Shown here: piece by piece, positions 8,208 to 17,591 of the stretch
How positions within the stretch are numbered: the first letter of the stretch is position 1
Layout of the letters: the number at the start of each line of letters is the position of its first letter
From: Chara braunii
Taxonomy: Eukaryota > Streptophyta > Charophyceae > Charales > Characeae
NCBI GenBank assembly: GCA_003427395.1
Contig: BFEA01000009.1
Span: forward strand, 1,867,464 to 1,891,428
Direction: 5' to 3'
Length of the DNA stretch: 23,965 nucleotides
The notes under the pieces: model-generated
Told to the model about the DNA's origin: nothing
Database searches by the model: none
What the model saw: only the letters and a program-made list of their open reading frames with translations
Made by a program: the position numbers and the translations under genes

Positions 8208-9828
8208 AGCACCACGCACTCTACGGTCCCGCCACACTTCCTGATTAAGACCTGCCTTGACCCAATCAGCAACTTTGGCTTGATTGGAGGCGGCCTGCCT
8301 TTGACTCTTTTGATGGCCCTGCCCTCGGCCACCTGCCTTAGTCTTCACTACTGCGGCGAGGGTGCTACCCTCAGCGGTTTCCTCGCCGTCGTACTCTGGA
8401 CTGTCCATCAGGTCAGAAAGTTCATCAATCTCGGTTTGGGTCCCATCAGACTCAACCATCATCAATCGACTCGCCTTCTTTTTCCACTCCTCTGGACTCT
8501 TCTTATTCCTCCCGTCTACTGGAGTAGGTTGAGCACTTCCTAGAGTAGCCTCCAAATCTAAGGCCTTTCTAGAGAAGGTCTCAAAGGAATGATACTCGAG
8601 GCGAGCCTCGCTGGCCAGCAAATTTCTGAGACTCTCGGGCAGACATCTCAGAAACATGGTCCATAAGACCTGGTCATCGTAGCGTATATCGGGAACGACA
8701 GTGGCAATTTGTGCCTGCTGCGGATTGTGCCAGCGAGCTTCTACCATGCGTCGTCCGAACCCGGCCTTCGCTACTAATCCATCCAGCCATTTGGCTCCCT
8801 TACCCTCAAGGGAAGATGCAACAGTAATCACCTCGTCCTCTTGCAAAGTCCTCTTTGCCCTTACCCACACTGGAACCATTCTCAACCAAGTGTTGAGTTC
8901 CTCGTCCTTCTTCTCACCGGAGAAGGCAAGGGGCGGTTTCATTGGGGTCTTTGGGTACCATTGACCTTGCTGCTATCCCTGTGGTGGAACAGTTTGTTGA
9001 GGTGATGGTGTAGATATCACCGCTGGACCAGAAGAAGAAGAAGCAACAGTCTGTGCGGCTGCTGCAGACGTACCACTTGCCTGTGTGCTAGCTTGTACCG
9101 GAAAGGGGCCTGACATCGCCGTTAACGGCAACGGCGACTGTGCTGCTGGCCGTAATCCTGGCCTTTGCAAAAGGTCCAAGATTTGGTCCAAAGAGTTCTG
9201 CATGAAGTCCAGCCTGCTGTCCACGTGCGCATGCAGCGACAGTATGCTGGCCTTCAACACTTTCATTTGGTCAGACATAGCTGACTCATCCAAACCCTCT
9301 AATGCAGCTTTGTCTGCCTCTAACGTATCAAGCTTGGCTGTTTCATTTTTGATCTCCTTTTCTCTATTGGTTGCTTGTTTCAGTTCCCTCTCTAACCGTG
9401 CGCGGATCCTCTCGACTTGCTGGAGCTCTTGAAGCTCCCTCCCGCGTGGGGTCAACGGGCTGAACTGCGAGCCCGCCATTTGACTTGTGGACTGACCGGA
9501 ACCTACTGACCCGTAAGTACCCGTGGACCCTGGGGGCATCCCCAACTGGGTCCCAGACGAGGATGCAGCAAAGGATGCTGCTGTGGTAGCCATTGCTGCT
9601 GCTCTGGCTGCTGCTGCAGCCTGTTCCCTAGCTGCGGTGTTTGCGGCTGCCAACACCCGACTTGCAACTAGTGCTGTATCTTTGGCTGCTGCGAGAGCAC
9701 GAGCTCTTACTTCGGCACGAAGCCGTCTCTCATCTCCCGGTTGTAGGGCCTGAAACATGCGCGGGTGATCTCGAATGTGTCAGCCTAGCATCGTCAACTC
9801 TACCCTCATCGGTGTCTGACCCACTCAT

Positions 9829-11070
9829 CAGTAAGGCAAACACTATCTGCACTACAACTCCGTGTTGGAATCCTACCACAGCATGTGTGACCAGCACCTA
9901 ATTTTCTAAGAATAAATGTGTTCGGCAGGTTCCCTACTCATCCGATCAAGTGGCAGCCTACAACATTCATAAAAGACCGTAACATATTTTAGTAATATCA
10001 TGATTAGTTCACTTACAAAAGTTTTGCATAGAACTGGCTATGGTAGTATACAACAGTCCTAAACTAAACTGTTTGTTAGGTGTTAGCAGTCTTCAACCAA
10101 CTAATCAACAATAAAACTAAATTATGTTGCAGATGTATGAACAGTGGATCTGGTTGTGTTTATAGTTGAGCACCAATTAGAACCTACCGTCCCCTCGATC
10201 CAACATACTGATGAGCATCATTAAGCAGCAGTGTCATAGGTGTGCAATGTCGGCCCACCCTTGTGCCCCAGGTGCATGCTTATGACCAGGCTTGCCCTTT
10301 CTTTATCCTCTCGTGCAACGAGTCGTACGTCCGACTGATCTGGCTGATCAAGTGGCCTATTTAAGGACTGCCCCCAAGGTGGCTCAGGAATTATTTAACG
10401 TCGCAATCAGGACCAAGATCACAGCCAGTTGTCAGATCGGAACCGCATCCAGAAATGTTTATAGACGGTCTGGGAGCGTCTGCATAACCCTGTTCAATCA
10501 GCACACCCCTCTATCAGCGCAGCAAAAGTGCCCTCATGGACAAAGCAGCCATCGCATACGTGTACTAATCCCATTGGGTTGGCATGGTGACCGTGACCCA
10601 CGTGCTTCGGTCAAGGCCCTTCAGAGGCACCGCCCGTTCTCCTTCCAGATGCGCCACCGGGAAGATTGTCGTCTCTCAAGGTAGAGCGCTCACGACACCT
10701 CACCAAAAGAGAGGATTCTCAAGTTGAACTCACTTCCTCGCGTAAGAAGAGATTGAGAGAGTAGATAAGGTAAGGGAACAAATTTCTCACCAATTGAGCT
10801 GAGTGTGCATTTGATGACCGGTCGTAGCCTCTGTACCACCCACAACGCAATGCAGTGCCACCTCAGCCAAATGCCACATCAGCATGCTCTCATCACCAAT
10901 CATACATTCCGCCGTCACCACGGCATCCCAAGCCGTATAGCCTTCCGGCGCACACCTCTCTACCCAGGTCGTGCGCCTAATATGGACTGACATCACAAGA
11001 ACCAACTGTGAAGAAGCATGGTCAACGCACCAAGTCTGTATAATGCCAGCGCACCAAGGTAAGTGGCGAA
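9829..11070 (-). other. Long untranslated leader of element A
   Basis: About 1.25-1.3 kb separate the PBS from the gag start. Short ORFs occur on both strands but show no family features. The minus strand has several short ATG and stop pairs. CTCTCTTTTGGTGAGG (minus, about 10715-10700) resembles leader text near a splice donor, but no acceptor can be assigned. Packaging or dimerisation signals might lie here; none can be named from sequence alone. Confidence 0.5.
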
Positions 11071-11072
11071 TG

Positions 11073-11090
11073 GAACCAGCTCTGATACCA
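11073..11090 (-). promoter_or_regulatory. Primer-binding site, initiator tRNA-Met type
   Basis: The minus strand reads TGGTATCAGAGC then TGGTTC. The first 12 nt are the classic complement of the 3' end of plant initiator tRNA-Met, where reverse transcription is primed. It lies 3 nt (TTT) after the CA end of the LTR. This fixes the polarity of element A and its LTR end at 11094. Confidence 0.92.
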
Positions 11091-11093
11091 AAA

Positions 11094-11643
11094 TGCAAGG
11101 AACATGAATGTGGACGAAGCACAATAATCCAAATTGCAAAATCACACTGAAGTCCAAGTAGTCAAAGCAAGAGCAAATAGCACAATGGAACCGAGTAACC
11201 ATCCATTTGAGAACGGTACAGAGAATCGTGAGTCAATGTCCAAGCCCAATTGGGCAACACCAACAGCATAACCCAATGTAGCTCTCTCTCTTGAATGGCA
11301 CCAGGCGCCCTATGTACTCTATAGCCTAACACTACAACTACAGCGTGGAAGCAACCAGACAACTTGACGACTAGCGAGTGATGACGTCAACACCAATGCC
11401 AACCTCCTCTCCACCAGGTACGTCTCTCTTCACCCTCACTCTCCCTTGTTATCCCACACAGCGCCCTTCACCTTCCAAAGAACCACCTTCGCCCTCAACC
11501 TCCCTCTGCGCCCACAGGCAGCCCGGCTATGGCCGCCAGCGCCCTACGCCCAGGCTGCGCCCTATCGCTTAGCGCCAGCCTGCCTCACCTCAACCTAACG
11601 CAGCGCAGCACCTCGCAGTGCTTCAGCGTGCCGGCATTGCTCG
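11094..11643 (-). repeat. 5' LTR of element A, 5'-truncated
   Basis: The minus-strand end is ...TTGCA at 11094, before the PBS. 11225-11643 is a direct repeat of 3507-3930; 11094-11224 is the LTR tail missing from the left copy. The repeat stops at 11643, where the left copy still has about 460 bp to its TG start, so most of U3 with any TATA element is lost. It is replaced by ~37 bp of filler and family-B DNA. Element A therefore probably has no promoter of its own. Confidence 0.87.
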
Positions 11644-11930
11644 GCGGTAGAGCAAGGGTTGCCGACGTTTAATCTCCATGTATCATGGCACTCCCCTAAG
11701 ATCACACTTTTAATCTCTTCCACGTTTGGAATACAAAGCCTATCATGCTCGTTTGTTCTTTCAAACAACAGTCCTTGCGTGTAGGAACATAGAAGATTAG
11801 CATAGTTCTTCCTCCACCCAAAATGCCCTCCTGTATAATGGCAAGGGGAGGCTGCGCGGTGCTCTTTTTCGTTGACACACTTGACAACTTTGCACATATG
11901 CGATGCAATCACGTTTCATTCGAGGCCAGG
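11644..11930 (-). pseudogene. Scrambled, circularly permuted integrase zinc-domain fragments
   Basis: After the intact-order zinc domain (GECHDTGGHFGW-like, 12080-11905) the minus strand reads VCQRKRAPRSLP. It then jumps back to a second copy of the GGHFGWRKNYANLLCSYT segment (about 11838-11776) and next to a second copy of the upstream QGLLFERTNEHDRLCIP... segment (about 11775-11680). The two re-copied segments are in reversed relative order, a circular permutation of about 160 bp. About 37 bp of unassigned filler follows to the A LTR. Confidence 0.75.
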
Positions 11931-13459
11931 TGTAGGGACATAGAAGATTAGCATAGGTCTTCCTCCACCCAAAATGGCCTCCTGTATCATGGCACTCCGC
12001 CAAGATCACACTTTTAATCGCTTCCACGTCTGGAATACAAAGCTTATCATGCACATCTGTTCTTTTAAACAACAGTCCTTGCGTTACCCGATAGTTAGGT
12101 AAATCTTGTGGTGCTTCTTGAATACGATTAAGCATAGCGCCATAGACAGGATCAATGGAATACGCATTTCTAATCTTATCTTGCATGTCAGTGCCTAAAT
12201 CTAAATATGTTACAATAGCATCGAAAAAGTCAGATCTTCGACTTAAAGCGTCGGCGACAACATTGTATTTCCCCTTTACTGGCTTAAGCTCAAAGTCATA
12301 TTGATCAATTTTCGCCCCCCACCTTGTCAACTTAGGCGTCATTCCAACTTGCATTTTTAGCCAGCGAAGTGTCTCATGATTTGAGTACACTTTGAAGTGG
12401 CGTCCTAGGAGGTAGTGTCGCCAATGATCCAAGGCTTCCCGGAGAGCAAACAACTCTCTATCATATGTGGAAGCGGCAACCTTCTGACTAGGCAGTCGTC
12501 GGGACAAACTCAACAGGCATGTACCCATTCCCATCATCTTGTTGGAGTACAACACCTATCCCGTACTGACTGGCGTCGGTTGTGACCACAAAGGGCAAGG
12601 AAGGATCAACAACTTCCAAGACCGAACAGTTGATTAAACATTTCTTAAGACGATGAAATGAGGACGTACAATCCTGGTCCCAATTCCAGATTGTTTCTTT
12701 CTTCAAGAGTCTACGAAGGGAAGCAACAATTATCGTGAAGTGTCTAACAAACTTCCGATAACAGTAAACCAAGAAACGATCGCAGTTCCGTCAGAGTGCG
12801 GGGGTTAGGCCAATCTCGAATAGCTGCAATCTTTACGTCCTCCGATTTGATTCCTTCTCCATCTAGCACATGCCCCAGATACAACACTTCACGCTTGCCC
12901 ATTCACACTTTTTCGGGTTTTACTTCAGCTTTGCCTCACGCAATTTATTAAGCACAAGTCGAAGATGCTCGCAATGTTCTTTCACAATCTTGCTAAAAAT
13001 CAAAATATCATCAAGATATATTACAACGAATTTATCAAGCCATTCACGAAAAGTGTTCATTCATTGTTCGTTGGAAGGTTGCACGTGCATTTGTAAGACC
13101 AAAGGGTAACACCATGAACTCGTAGTGCCCATACCTTGTACGAAAAGCAGTCTTATGTTGGTCTTCTGGCTCTACCTGGATGTGATGATAGCCAGACTTC
13201 AAATCAATCTTAGTGAAGTACTTACTTCCCTGAACTCTATCCAATAGATCATCGATTCCTGGTAATGGCTCAGCATTTTTAACCGTTATATCATTCAATC
13301 GTCTATAATCTATGCACATGTGGACCCCGCCATCTTTCTTTGGCACAAATAGCACTAGCGCACCATAAGGTGAGGAGCTAGGCCTTATCCACCCTTTTTC
13401 CAGCATTTCATCGAGTTGGGTTCGCAATTCATCCAATTCTTTGGGTGACATTCTATAAA
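11905..13459 (-). pseudogene. B1 reverse transcriptase, RNase H and integrase zinc domain
   Basis: RT begins at the block [20 protein letters not shown] (13451) and includes [12 protein letters not shown] and [13 protein letters not shown]. After a 1-nt shift near 13049 the YLDD box reads in another frame (about 13028-13005), followed by an in-frame TAA in the linker. RNase H: TTDASQYGIG (12555-12600), YDRELFAL, then VYSNHETL, where the conserved Asp is Asn (codon 12379-12381; B2 has Asp), and VADALSRR. The zinc domain shows ECHDTGGHFGW and CQVC with all H2C2 ligands. Frameshifts and stops make it non-functional, and it lacks the integrase core. Confidence 0.88.
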
Positions 13460-14093
13460 TTATTGCCTCTTTGCTGCCACCATTTTATTATTTAATTTTG
13501 CTTTCTTTTCTTGAATCAAAATTTCTTTCTCTCCAGGGTCATCTCTTGCGGCGAGCAGCTCAACAAAGGCATTCTTGTCCTCCTCCGACTCAACATACAT
13601 GGGGGTCCTATATCCAAACTGATCTAGCCAATTCATGGCTTCCATCTAAATTGAGATGCCACCAGGCTTGCTGGATTCCCCTCTTTCCGTCTGACATCTG
13701 TGCAATCTCTAACCATCCTCTGATTCTATTTCTTCTTTTTATTCTTCTTCTTCTTCTTCTTCCACTGCGTTCCGCTTTTCCTGCAGTTTTCTTTCTTTCT
13801 CCTTCATTTCTTTTTTTAGTTTTTCTCTTTCTTCTTTTATTTTCTTTACCTCTTCTTCTTTCTGTTTCTTTTTTAATCCTTTCTCTTTTTTTCTCCGCCA
13901 GGCGGTGATCCACTTCTGCTTGCTCTGCCGCCGGCAACCCTTGCTTTATTTTTCCATATCTTGTCTGCATCATGCGGGAGGTACAGACCCTCCCGAATCC
14001 AAGGGGAAAAAACAATTTGAAGAGGGGCCCCAACAACACCGAAACGACCAATATACCTTGGATGGGATAATTATCCATGATGGGCGATAGCAC
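13460..14093 (-). pseudogene. B1 gag N-terminal part, basic/acidic coiled coil
   Basis: The minus frame has RYGKIKQGLPAAEQAEVD followed by a very Lys/Arg/Glu-rich helix encoded by a GAA/AAG-rich purine tract (13735-13900). A second frame continues from 13645 with NWLDQFGYRTPMYVESEEDK and a charged end [15 protein letters not shown]. The change of frame near 13650 indicates an indel; the purine tract reads as poly-Glu in the other frame. The segment ends at a stop at 13460 and joins RT directly and out of frame. Assigned as gag from position and composition; no capsid or knuckle remains. Confidence 0.6.
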
Positions 14094-14810
14094 AGGGATA
14101 GCCTCCGGTGGCCCACCAAGTAGACAACCCAGATCCTAATCTACCTTCTACGTGGATGTTTTTTTTTTTAATTATAATCTGGATGTCGCTGCTTCAGAAT
14201 ATCGAAAATTAGTAATGCAGAAGATATATACCGTTTTCTTAATCAAGATGCAAAGTAGAAACTCTTTTTTTTTCCCCTTCTTCCTTTGTTTGTTGTCTGT
14301 TTAATTACTTAGCTGGTCTCTGCCTATTGGTCTTGTCTTGGTCACTTTCGTTAGAGAAGGGAGCCGGATGATACTCGCACTTTCTTCAAAAACTGATTCA
14401 ATTCATCACGAGTTTCGTTGTTCTCAACCACTTACACTCTGACATGGCAGTACACAGTTCCCTGACTCAACCTTCCTTCCCTACCTATCGACAGACCAGA
14501 TAGCTAACACGAAGACCAGATATTGACTCTCTAGACCTGTCTAACTGATCAGACCAGGCCACAGGTTTTGTCCAGACAGCAGCATCGACCGCCAGAAAGG
14601 AGGGGGAAGAGATACACAACATACAGATTTGCAATCAATCGAGGTAAGTGGGGCAAGAGGTTCTTCTCTTCTTTGTAGTCGTTGATGAAGACTCCACGTT
14701 CGCTCAATCGCTCCAATCGCAAGTAAGTCTTCTCCTCACTATCCCAATCCAACACCACTTCACTTCTCTTCGGCCTTGATCATGCCAGCGTGTCCAGTGA
14801 GAGTAACAAG
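14094..14810 (-). other. B1 leader between PBS and gag
   Basis: About 700 bp containing a T run (14159-14170), an AT-rich middle, and a short minus-strand ORF (14549-14758) with plausible but unrecognised sequence (e.g. DWDSEEKTYLRLERLSERG). By position it is the untranslated leader of B1. The ORF may be chance or an element-specific leader peptide; I cannot decide. Confidence 0.45.
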
Positions 14811-14826
14811 TACTGCTTCGATACCA
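14811..14826 (-). promoter_or_regulatory. Primer-binding site of family B
   Basis: The minus strand reads TGGTATCGAAGCAGTA, 3 nt after the LTR end TTGCA. TGGTAT matches the initiator-Met type PBS, but CGAAGC replaces CAGAGC. It is either a mutated initiator-Met site or a site for another tRNA ending in ATACCA. It marks the LTR to its right as the 5' LTR of B1. Confidence 0.72.
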
Positions 14827-14829
14827 AAT

Positions 14830-15840
14830 TGCAAGTAACCCGACTGTTCATCACTTGCTGGAGTGTATCAGATCACATGCATATGTATACCGATTTCATA
14901 GACTGCGAAGTCTCACACAAAACCCAATAGAAAATGAATGAGAACCAGGAAGTTTTACTCAACTCTCAAACCCATATTTAAAGAGAAAACCTTGTGAGTT
15001 TGAAGTGTATGGCGTTGAACGGAGTTACAAGTCTTCTTCGATCAACATGAGTTCCAATCCTGGCGCTCATCAGTGCCAGCTGCCAAATGTCAACAACAGC
15101 GCTCAACAGGTAAGTGTCATCATAGCTCACACTTCCCCCTCTCCCGTCTGCATTCTTCTCCCTCACTCATCATGCATGCACACTCCCTATCACACGAAGA
15201 TCTACTCTGAATACTACTTACTGGTGTCTCCTACGGGCTATCTCTACTAACATACTAACACTTCTGACGCAGATATGGCTGCCTTCCCTCTAGCCAGCAA
15301 TCTCTCTTCCTTCTCCTTGGCGTTGCTCTTCAGCCTAGCGCAGCTCACACACATCTAGCGCACAAGTGCCACGACACGTCCACACTCTCATGTGAAGTGA
15401 GCATTTGTCCAAATGGGAGGTTGGCCAGTCCTTTATAGTGCTGGACTGGTCTGGCGTGGCCTGCATTCAGCCTCAAATGTGCCTGGGACTCCTGCCCAGT
15501 ACCGATTGTTGCAAAGTGTGTGTCCCTGTATCTTTTCCCATGGTCTGCTGCTGCTTTGGGCCATCGGGCGTGTCTTTTGGACTCCTGGTCTGAATCAGGA
15601 CTGATTCGTGGGATTATGACTGGACTGGGATTGTAGCCTTTGACTCATTGCCGAACAGACATGTCTTTTCATCGAGGAGACATGACCCTAACTCAGTCTT
15701 GAAACTTTTGTGAAATACCTGTTCGTTCAGGAACTATTGTGACCTTTCAAAATGACTTTCCACGTCATTATAGATGTGACTTTTACCTCAGGAACTTTGT
15801 TTTTTGAGTTGCTGCTCGTGAAGTTAAGTTCTAGCCGACA
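14830..15840 (-). repeat. Complete family-B LTR shared by B1 and B2
   Basis: The minus strand begins TGTCGGCTAG (15840) and ends TTACTTGCA (14830): 1011 bp, TG...CA, close to the ~1.0 kb inferred for family A. It is flanked on its 5' side by the PPT of B2 and on its 3' side by the PBS of B1, so it serves as 3' LTR of one copy and 5' LTR of the other. No second copy is present in the window to confirm the ends by alignment. Confidence 0.72.
15431..15438 (-). promoter_or_regulatory. TATA box in family-B LTR
   Basis: The minus strand has GCACTATAAAGGACTGG, a good TATA box about 400 nt into the LTR. It would set U3 at about 430 nt and the transcript start near 15400-15410. The start is inferred from typical plant TATA spacing. 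Confidence 0.6.
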
Positions 15841-15855
15841 GGGCCCTTTGCTTCT
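15841..15855 (-). promoter_or_regulatory. Polypurine tract of B2
   Basis: The minus strand reads AGAAGCAAAGGGCCC directly before TGTCGG. It lies about 80 nt after the integrase stop at 15935. It is mostly purine with a terminal CCC, so it is an imperfect PPT; the LTR start was chosen from this context. Confidence 0.55.
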
Positions 15856-15934
15856 GGGGCATCCGTTTGGGGTCTGATTCGTAAAGTCCCTTTTACTCTC
15901 GCCAACCTAATTTCGAAGTCCTCTGGGAAAGTTC

Positions 15935-17417
15935 TTACCTATCCACAATATTAATTCTTCTTCTCGCTCTTTCATAAGCAGATACAATGTGCGGTGCTGA
16001 TTCAATTAGCTCTTCCCTACTAAACCAGCGGTCTTCACTTGGATCTTGATAGGCAAATCTGACTTTATATTGCCGCTGAGGTCTACCTCTGCGTCCAGTC
16101 TGAATAGTACTTTCAGCGATGATCTTATCAACATCAAATTTTCCATCCATACTCGGAGGAATTGCTGACCTCCGACTGAGAAACAGTTTATTAGTTACAC
16201 ACAGTAAGAGCTTTGACGCATGAAACACCGGATACGTATGTAGGTGTAGAGGAATCTCAATAACGTAGGATGGTCCGTCCGTGTCTCCTATCACATTCAA
16301 TACTTCCCATGGTCCTCTGTAGGCGGGTAGCTACTTTTGAGAGATGTTCTCTTCTGGGATAAACTCTTTAGATTTAACCCATACCAGATCGCGTACAGTA
16401 AACTGAGGTCTTCTATGTTTATTTGCCTGTTCAATCATCTGATGTTGAGCTTTGACTATATTCTCTTGTACATTTTCTAGATCCCTTTGGTATTGCATTG
16501 AGAATTTTCGCGTTCCCAAAGGAAGTTTGTGTACTTGATATGGATTCAAACAATCTATAGGTCTGCGGGGACGCCATCCCAGATGGAACTCCATCGGAGT
16601 TCTGCAAGTAAATAAGTGTACAAAGTTATTATAGGCACTAGCAACTTTGGGCAAATGGTCATCCCAATCAATCTGGTCAGGACGAATGTACATACGCAGT
16701 GTTTGCTGCATAATCTTGTTCATTTGCTCAGTTTGCCCATTTGTCTTAGGATGCCCCCTGACGACATTGTCAATTTAGAGCCATAAACATTCATCAGTTG
16801 TTGCCATTGTTCACTTGTGAATCGCGAGTTTGTGTCACTAACTATACTCAAGGGATGTCCATAATCTTTCACCCAGTGATTAAAGAATTCCCGAATTACC
16901 AAGTCAGTTCTAGCTTGCGAAGGTAATGCCACAAAGATAGTAAATTTACTAAATTTGTCAACAATCACCATAACTTGGGTTTTCCCGTTCCTGCTTTTCA
17001 CCTTTGTGTTCATAAAATCGATGGACACAAAGTCTCCTGAACTTGGAGGAATGGGCAAAGGCTGAAGGAGACCGAGGGGAGGCTGCGTGGTGCTTTTTTT
17101 CATTGACACACTTTACAACCTTGCACATATGCGAAGCAATTAGGTTTCATTCGAGGCCAGGTGTAGGAACATAGAAGATTAGCATAGGTCTTCCTCCACC
17201 CAAAATGACCTCCGGTATCATGGCACTCCCCCAAGATCACACTTTTGATCTCTTCCACGTCTGGAATGCAAAGCCTATCATGCACGTCCGTTCTTTGAAA
17301 CAACAGTCCTTGCGTTACCCGATAGTTAGGAAACTCTTGTGGTGCTTCTTGAATACGCTTAAGCATAGCGCCATAGACAGGATCAGTGGAATACGCATTT
17401 CTAATTTTATCTTGCAT
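15935..17417 (-). pseudogene. B2 integrase and chromodomain-like tail
   Basis: The zinc domain is intact (ECHDTGGHFGW, then CKVC). The frame breaks at a TGA after KVCQ (17100-17102) and resumes +1 at KKSTTQPPLGLL. The core has Asp in VSIDFMN and Asp in IVSDTNSRFTS. A 1-nt loss just before the catalytic Glu block shifts the frame near 16755, and the Glu-containing segment resumes in the frame opening at 16723 (MNKIMQQTLRMYIRPDQ). A TAG at 16331-16333 precedes the GPY/F block (about 16325-16200). The end has YKVRF...SEDRWFSREELIESAP, a chromodomain-like motif, and stops at TAA 15935-15937. Its linker (PPSMDGKFDVDKIIAE) is useful for comparison with the garbled linker of element A. Non-functional. 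Confidence 0.9.
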
Positions 17418-17591
17418 GTCGGTGCCTAAATCTAAATATGTTACAATAGCATCGAAAAAGTCAGATCTTCGACTTAAAGCGTCAGCGACAACATTGTATT
17501 TCCCCTTTACTGGCTTAAGCTCAAAGTCATATTGATCAATTTTCGCCGCCTACCTTGTCAACTTAGGCGTCGTTCCAGCTTGCATGTTTAG

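Larger units (their letters stand above)
8085..9828 (-). pseudogene. Element A gag, two internal TAG codons and a shifted start
   Basis: Structural polyprotein: Ala-rich N-terminal part, a coiled coil (about 9440-9250; RARLERELKQATNREKEIKN then repeated charged heptads), a Ser/Ala/Gln/Pro linker, the capsid core (8942 on: PPLAFSGEKKDEELNTWLRM...SSLEGKGAKWL...FLRCLPESLRNLLASEAR) and a CCHC knuckle. The long frame opens at the ATG at 9758. An ATG at 9828 starts MSGSDTDEGRVDDARL in another frame that ends at TGA 9730-9732, just where the main frame begins to look gag-like. A small frameshift near 9735 may therefore hide the true start. In-frame TAGs lie at 8973-8975 (inside a Gln-rich run) and 8175-8177 (inside the zinc knuckle). 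Gag ends at TGA 8085-8087, in a 46-nt overlap with pol. Confidence 0.88.
3507..11643 (-). mobile_element. Element A: near-complete Ty3/gypsy retrotransposon with truncated LTR ends
   Basis: Read on the minus strand the order is 5' LTR part, PBS, leader, gag, protease, RT, RNase H, integrase with GPY/F and chromodomain-like tail, PPT, 3' LTR part. This PR-RT-RH-IN order is diagnostic of Metaviridae. The two LTR parts share about 420 bp as direct repeats (3507-3930 and 11225-11643), with roughly 20 substitutions plus small indels by eye, so the insertion is not very recent. Each LTR lacks its outer end. The left lacks the last ~131 bp seen at 11094-11224; the right lacks the first ~460 bp seen at 3931-4391. 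The reconstructed LTR is about 1.0 kb. No target-site duplication is recoverable because both outer ends are gone. Confidence 0.9.
11644..14829 (-). mobile_element. Element B1: internally deleted, rearranged Ty3/gypsy copy
   Basis: The minus-strand order from its 5' side is PBS (14826), leader, gag N-terminus, a direct join to RT, RNase H, and the integrase zinc domain, which is then scrambled and cut at 11643. 11931-13459 is a close direct repeat of B2 at 17159-18697. Gag C-terminus, zinc knuckle, protease and the RT N-terminus are deleted, and the integrase core and 3' LTR are absent. Confidence 0.85.

Noticed and set aside
5245-8975. A nuclear code in which TAG encodes Gln
   Set aside because: It would explain the five TAGs, but family-B copies and P1 also carry TAA, TGA and frameshifts, and element A shows other decay. 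CHG deamination is simpler; kept only as an alternative to test.
11071-11092. Sequence like a tRNA 3' end (GCTCTGATACCA on the plus strand)
   Set aside because: No tRNA body lies next to it; its position beside an LTR CA end explains it as a primer-binding site.
10292-11202. Small ORFs in the element A leader as accessory genes
   Set aside because: No family motifs, on both strands, lengths expected by chance in 1.3 kb.
16331-16333. TAG in B2 integrase as a sixth case of the element A TAG pattern
   Set aside because: B2 is also broken by frameshifts and other stops, so one TAG there is not informative.
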